A stretch of DNA of 64,000 nucleotides from Photobacterium profundum SS9 (GTDB lineage: Bacteria; Pseudomonadota; Gammaproteobacteria; Enterobacterales; Vibrionaceae). Every line of letters begins with the position of its first letter. Position 1 is the first letter of the stretch. This document shows positions 63,684-64,000 of this stretch, piece by piece. The notes below the pieces were generated by a model, which saw only the letters and a list, made by a program, of their open reading frames with translations, did no database searches and was not told the origin of the DNA. The stretch is from contig NC_006370.1 in assembly GCF_000196255.1 (NCBI RefSeq), positions 1,270,187 through 1,334,186 on the forward strand, written 5' to 3'. The translations under genes were made by a program, and so were the position numbers.

Positions 63684-63872
63684 TTTATAAATTGGCTTCA
63701 GTTTGGTGGTTAAAAGGGGCGTGAATGGACACGGATGCTACAGTTGTATGTGACATACTTCAACTTTGTAGCTAACGATAGAAGGCCATTCAGTTAAAAG
63801 AGCAAGTAAATGTGATCGAATTGGTATTTAATATAGCAATAGATACATTTTATTACATTTTCGTTTGGGCCA

Positions 63873-63903
63873 AAAAAAAGCCATGCATAAAGCATGGCTT
63901 TTA
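63873..63903 (-). terminator. Terminator of the gene at the right edge
   Basis: AAAAGCCATGC-ATAAA-GCATGGCTTTT; on the minus strand a further four T follow. It is 14 bp past the stop of the partial gene at 63917. Confidence 0.85.
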
Positions 63904-63916
63904 TATGGGTTATGGC

Positions 63917-64000
63917 TTAGTCGTATGATGGTTTAGTCATAGGAGCCATTGCCTTGCTTGTTGCCGTTTGGCTACCAGCTTGACGAGATTGCACTTTTGC
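63917..64000 (-). CDS. C-terminal end of an unidentified gene (partial)
   Basis: The minus strand is open from the window edge for 27 codons to TAA at 63917-63919. The visible tail, polar and Ala/Ser/Thr-rich (it ends APMTKPSYD), is too short to name. The terminator just downstream supports a real gene. Confidence 0.6.
   Translation of the reverse strand, partial: AKVQSRQAGSQTATSKAMAPMTKPSYD

Overview
The window is a chromosomal segment of a marine gammaproteobacterium of the family Vibrionaceae, most probably Photobacterium. The evidence is gene content and order: long stretches follow the Escherichia coli/Vibrio backbone (purB-hflD-mnmA-rluE-icd; cspD-clpS-clpA-infA-bpt-aat; cydC-cydD-trxB; lrp-ftsK-lolA-rarA-serS; metG-apbC-udk-asmA). 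The DNA has moderate GC and the large surface proteins are very rich in Asp/Glu. The species assignment is an inference from style and order, not from a database search.

Layout. (1) 1-11.4 kb: a surface-protein locus with a giant DUF11-type repeat protein (5' end outside the window), a 1165-aa putative outer-membrane barrel protein and an OmpA-domain lipoprotein. (2) 11.5-14.2 kb: norVW, anaerobic nitric oxide reduction, under an NsrR-like palindrome. (3) 14.5-20.1 kb: purB, hflD, mnmA, rluE (all -) and icd (+), with a PurR-like box ahead of mnmA. (4) 20.8-26.5 kb: cspD, clpS-clpA, infA, bpt, aat and a glycine-zipper protein; this groups the bacterial N-degron machinery. (5) 26.6-33.5 kb: cydC/cydD, trxB, ald and the divergent regulator lrp. 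(6) 34-40.8 kb: ftsK, lolA, rarA, serS. (7) 40.9-47.3 kb: a membrane-anchored protein of unknown function, a dicarboxylate/amino-acid:cation symporter, metG and apbC. (8) 47.4-51.6 kb: udk, a small block of hypothetical genes where dcd would be expected, and an asmA gene split by a one-base frameshift. (9) 51.9-57.4 kb: yhjD, a CBS-domain protein, a zinc-ribbon membrane protein, a YdjM-family membrane protein, a Dcu-type C4-dicarboxylate transporter behind a perfect FNR box, and psiE. (10) 57.9-64 kb: cobT-cobS-btuR (cobalamin), a DUF3313 lipoprotein, a low-molecular-weight tyrosine phosphatase, a SulP transporter and the tail of one more gene.

The most unusual signal is not a gene. Three intergenic elements of about 266 bp (20233-20498, 31297-31562, 57572-57838) have terminal inverted repeats and fold into the same architecture: a terminal stem enclosing two long hairpins. 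The first two copies are about 92% identical, and about ten of their differences are paired changes that preserve base pairing. The third copy keeps the motifs expected to be unpaired at nearly the same positions, but its stems have entirely different and still self-complementary sequences. This pattern of covariation suggests selection or template-driven maintenance of secondary structure. Solo ends of such elements lie at 26462-26477 and 33764-33785.

No rRNA, tRNA, CRISPR array, transposase or phage gene was seen. Several starts were moved from the longest open frame to a position supported by a ribosome-binding site or family alignment; these cases are stated in the entries.
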